Under the pieces are notes generated by a model. That model worked only from the letters and a program-made list of their open reading frames with translations. It made no database searches and was not told the DNA's origin. A stretch of 64,000 nucleotides of DNA from Pontibacter sp. G13 (GTDB taxonomy: Bacteria > Bacteroidota > Bacteroidia > J057), in assembly GCF_031851795.1 (NCBI RefSeq), contig NZ_CP134696.1, positions 3,554,501 to 3,618,500 on the forward strand. The letters are read 5' to 3'. Positions 62,977-64,000 of this stretch are shown one piece after another (position 1 is the first letter of the stretch; each line of letters opens with the position of its first letter). The translations under genes were made by a program, and so were the position numbers.

Positions 62977-64000
62977 TTACGGACGAGACTGAGCAACCAC
63001 GGATTTTTGGTTGATTCGCAGCAGTGCTACCCATGCGATGACCATTACGCCTGCCAAGATTGCGAGTGCATAGGTGATATGATCGCCATTTCCATCATCC
63101 GCAAAAAATGGCAAGGCCATCAGGCTCAGGAAAGACACCCGCATGAGTACATTGACTACGGTGAAGAAAGAATTCACGCGACCGATGACTTCATTGGGCA
63201 CGACTTTAACCAAATAGGTAATCCGGAGAATTCGCGTACCGGCATTGGCAATTCCCAAAAGAATCGCTCCCCCGAGCATGACAGTCACACTTTTGGTCAG
63301 GGCATAGGTACTGTAGACCAATCCTGCCAAAATCACCAATCCCATAATCTGCCGAACGGTCCTATTTCCCCCGAAGAGACGGTACATTCCCATCAGTCCA
63401 GCAATAATAGCCCCAATCGCATAAAGGCCTTTGAAAGAGGAAAGCACCCACGCATCCGCATGGAGATAGTCATTGACATAGACAGGGCCAACCACCTGAA
63501 TGATCACCAACAAGGAAAAGAAGACCACATAAGAGGCAATCCCAAACGCCATCAATTCCTTTCGTTCCCAAAGATAGGAGAATCCATATTTGACTCGATT
63601 CCAAATGGGGCCAGCATCTACTGCTTTGCGCGAATCTCTTTGGTAGGGAATGGCGCTGATGAGGCAAAATCCCAATACGTATGTGCTCCCATCTAGCAGA
63701 AAAATCTCATCCAACCTCCAGGGATCAAAAGCCCATGCTTCAGGCCACCAGGCAATTCCCACTGAACCATCCAGTAGAATTCCTCCAATCATCATCCCAA
63801 CGAATGACGTGAATTGGCCTTGAATTTCGATTGCGCTATTCACCCGTCCGTACAGTGCCGGTTCGAAGAGTTCCTGAACAAATGCATATAAATTGGGATA
63901 ATGGACGTTGTAAGTAAATATCGTCGCACAGAACACCAAGGCTATCAGTGGAAATGGAACTTGCTGCCAAGTGTATCCCAGGTAGGCAGCACCCAACAGG
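62977..64000 (-). CDS. MFS transporter, 5' part outside the window
   Basis: Reading leftward from the right edge, the frame is open to the edge, so the N-terminus is missing; a TTG near 63996 gives a false start. At least 341 residues with about ten membrane spans are seen, plus MFS-type segments such as the NSFFTVVNVLMRVSFLS region near 63150. The order of loops fits exporters of the EntS/LplT type (small-molecule or drug efflux). Substrate unknown. The C-terminal tail is RINQKSVVAQSRP. Confidence 0.85.
   Translation of the reverse strand, partial: LLGAAYLGYTWQQVPFPLIALVFCATIFTYNVHYPNLYAFVQELFEPALYGRVNSAIEIQGQFTSFVGMMIGGILLDGSVGIAWWPEAWAFDPWRLDEIFLLDGSTYVLGFCLISAIPYQRDSRKAVDAGPIWNRVKYGFSYLWERKELMAFGIASYVVFFSLLVIIQVVGPVYVNDYLHADAWVLSSFKGLYAIGAIIAGLMGMYRLFGGNRTVRQIMGLVILAGLVYSTYALTKSVTVMLGGAILLGIANAGTRILRITYLVKVVPNEVIGRVNSFFTVVNVLMRVSFLSLMALPFFADDGNGDHITYALAILAGVMVIAWVALLRINQKSVVAQSRP

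Noticed and set aside
63994-64000. TTG as the start of the MFS transporter
   Set aside because: The frame is open to the edge and the protein lacks its first spans, so this codon is internal.

Overview
The window reads as a chromosomal segment of a free-living member of the Bacteroidota, probably an environmental, possibly marine, lineage of the Saprospiria or Cytophagia type; the class is inference. The signs are: a secreted protein ending in a type IX secretion sorting domain; a PorW/SprE-like lipoprotein; promoters of the form TTTG-N18-19-TAnnTTTG; almost no Shine-Dalgarno sequences; an F-type ATP synthase cluster without the beta and epsilon genes; a tRNA gene without encoded CCA; and many lipoproteins and beta-barrel proteins of unknown function. 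There are no mobile elements, phage genes, rRNA genes or CRISPR arrays. Most of the window is ordinary core genome, densely packed, with many genes overlapping by 1 to 20 bases.

Layout, left part. A truncated SWIM zinc-finger gene lies at the left edge. It is followed by a two-component locus (two paralogous LuxR-type response regulators around an unknown protein and a TPR histidine kinase), tRNA-Phe, a two-gene membrane Fe-S electron-transfer unit, an unknown secreted protein, an M1 aminopeptidase, a small lipoprotein, typA, a TetR regulator and the chaperone pair cbpA-cbpM. An overlapping operon of a MaoC hydratase, two thioesterases and an esterase lipoprotein ends at about 20.6 kb. Between 20.63 and 20.93 kb, next to gcvT and rarA, lies a non-coding stretch packed with DnaA-box-like 9-mers. 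It is the best candidate in the window for a replication origin. Most genes on either side point away from it.

Middle part (23 to 47 kb). This holds a DUF547 protein, the type IX-secreted SprB-repeat protein, a YD-repeat-like protein, and an RDD gene divergent from a SpoIIM-DUF4129-DUF4350-MoxR-DUF58 membrane operon. Next come a flavin dehalogenase of the iodotyrosine deiodinase family and a two-gene unit of a winged-helix protein and a nucleotidyltransferase that looks like an undescribed toxin-antitoxin or defence pair. Then follow an ECF sigma factor with a one-span membrane partner, lpxB, a DEAD-box helicase with an altered DEAD motif, an EEP-family hydrolase, an FAD oxidoreductase, a DUF4105 membrane protein, a TPR protein and an unknown protein.

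Right part (48 to 64 kb). A minus-strand envelope and energy operon runs M23 peptidase, bactofilin, two AtpI-like proteins, atpB, atpE, a terminator-like hairpin, atpF, atpH, atpA, atpG. It is followed by the PorW/SprE-like lipoprotein, a class A penicillin-binding protein, uvrC, a DinB-family protein and a truncated MFS transporter. The observations most worth following up are the candidate origin, the winged-helix/nucleotidyltransferase pair, the iodotyrosine deiodinase homologue with an intact substrate-binding triad, and the hairpin inside the atp operon.
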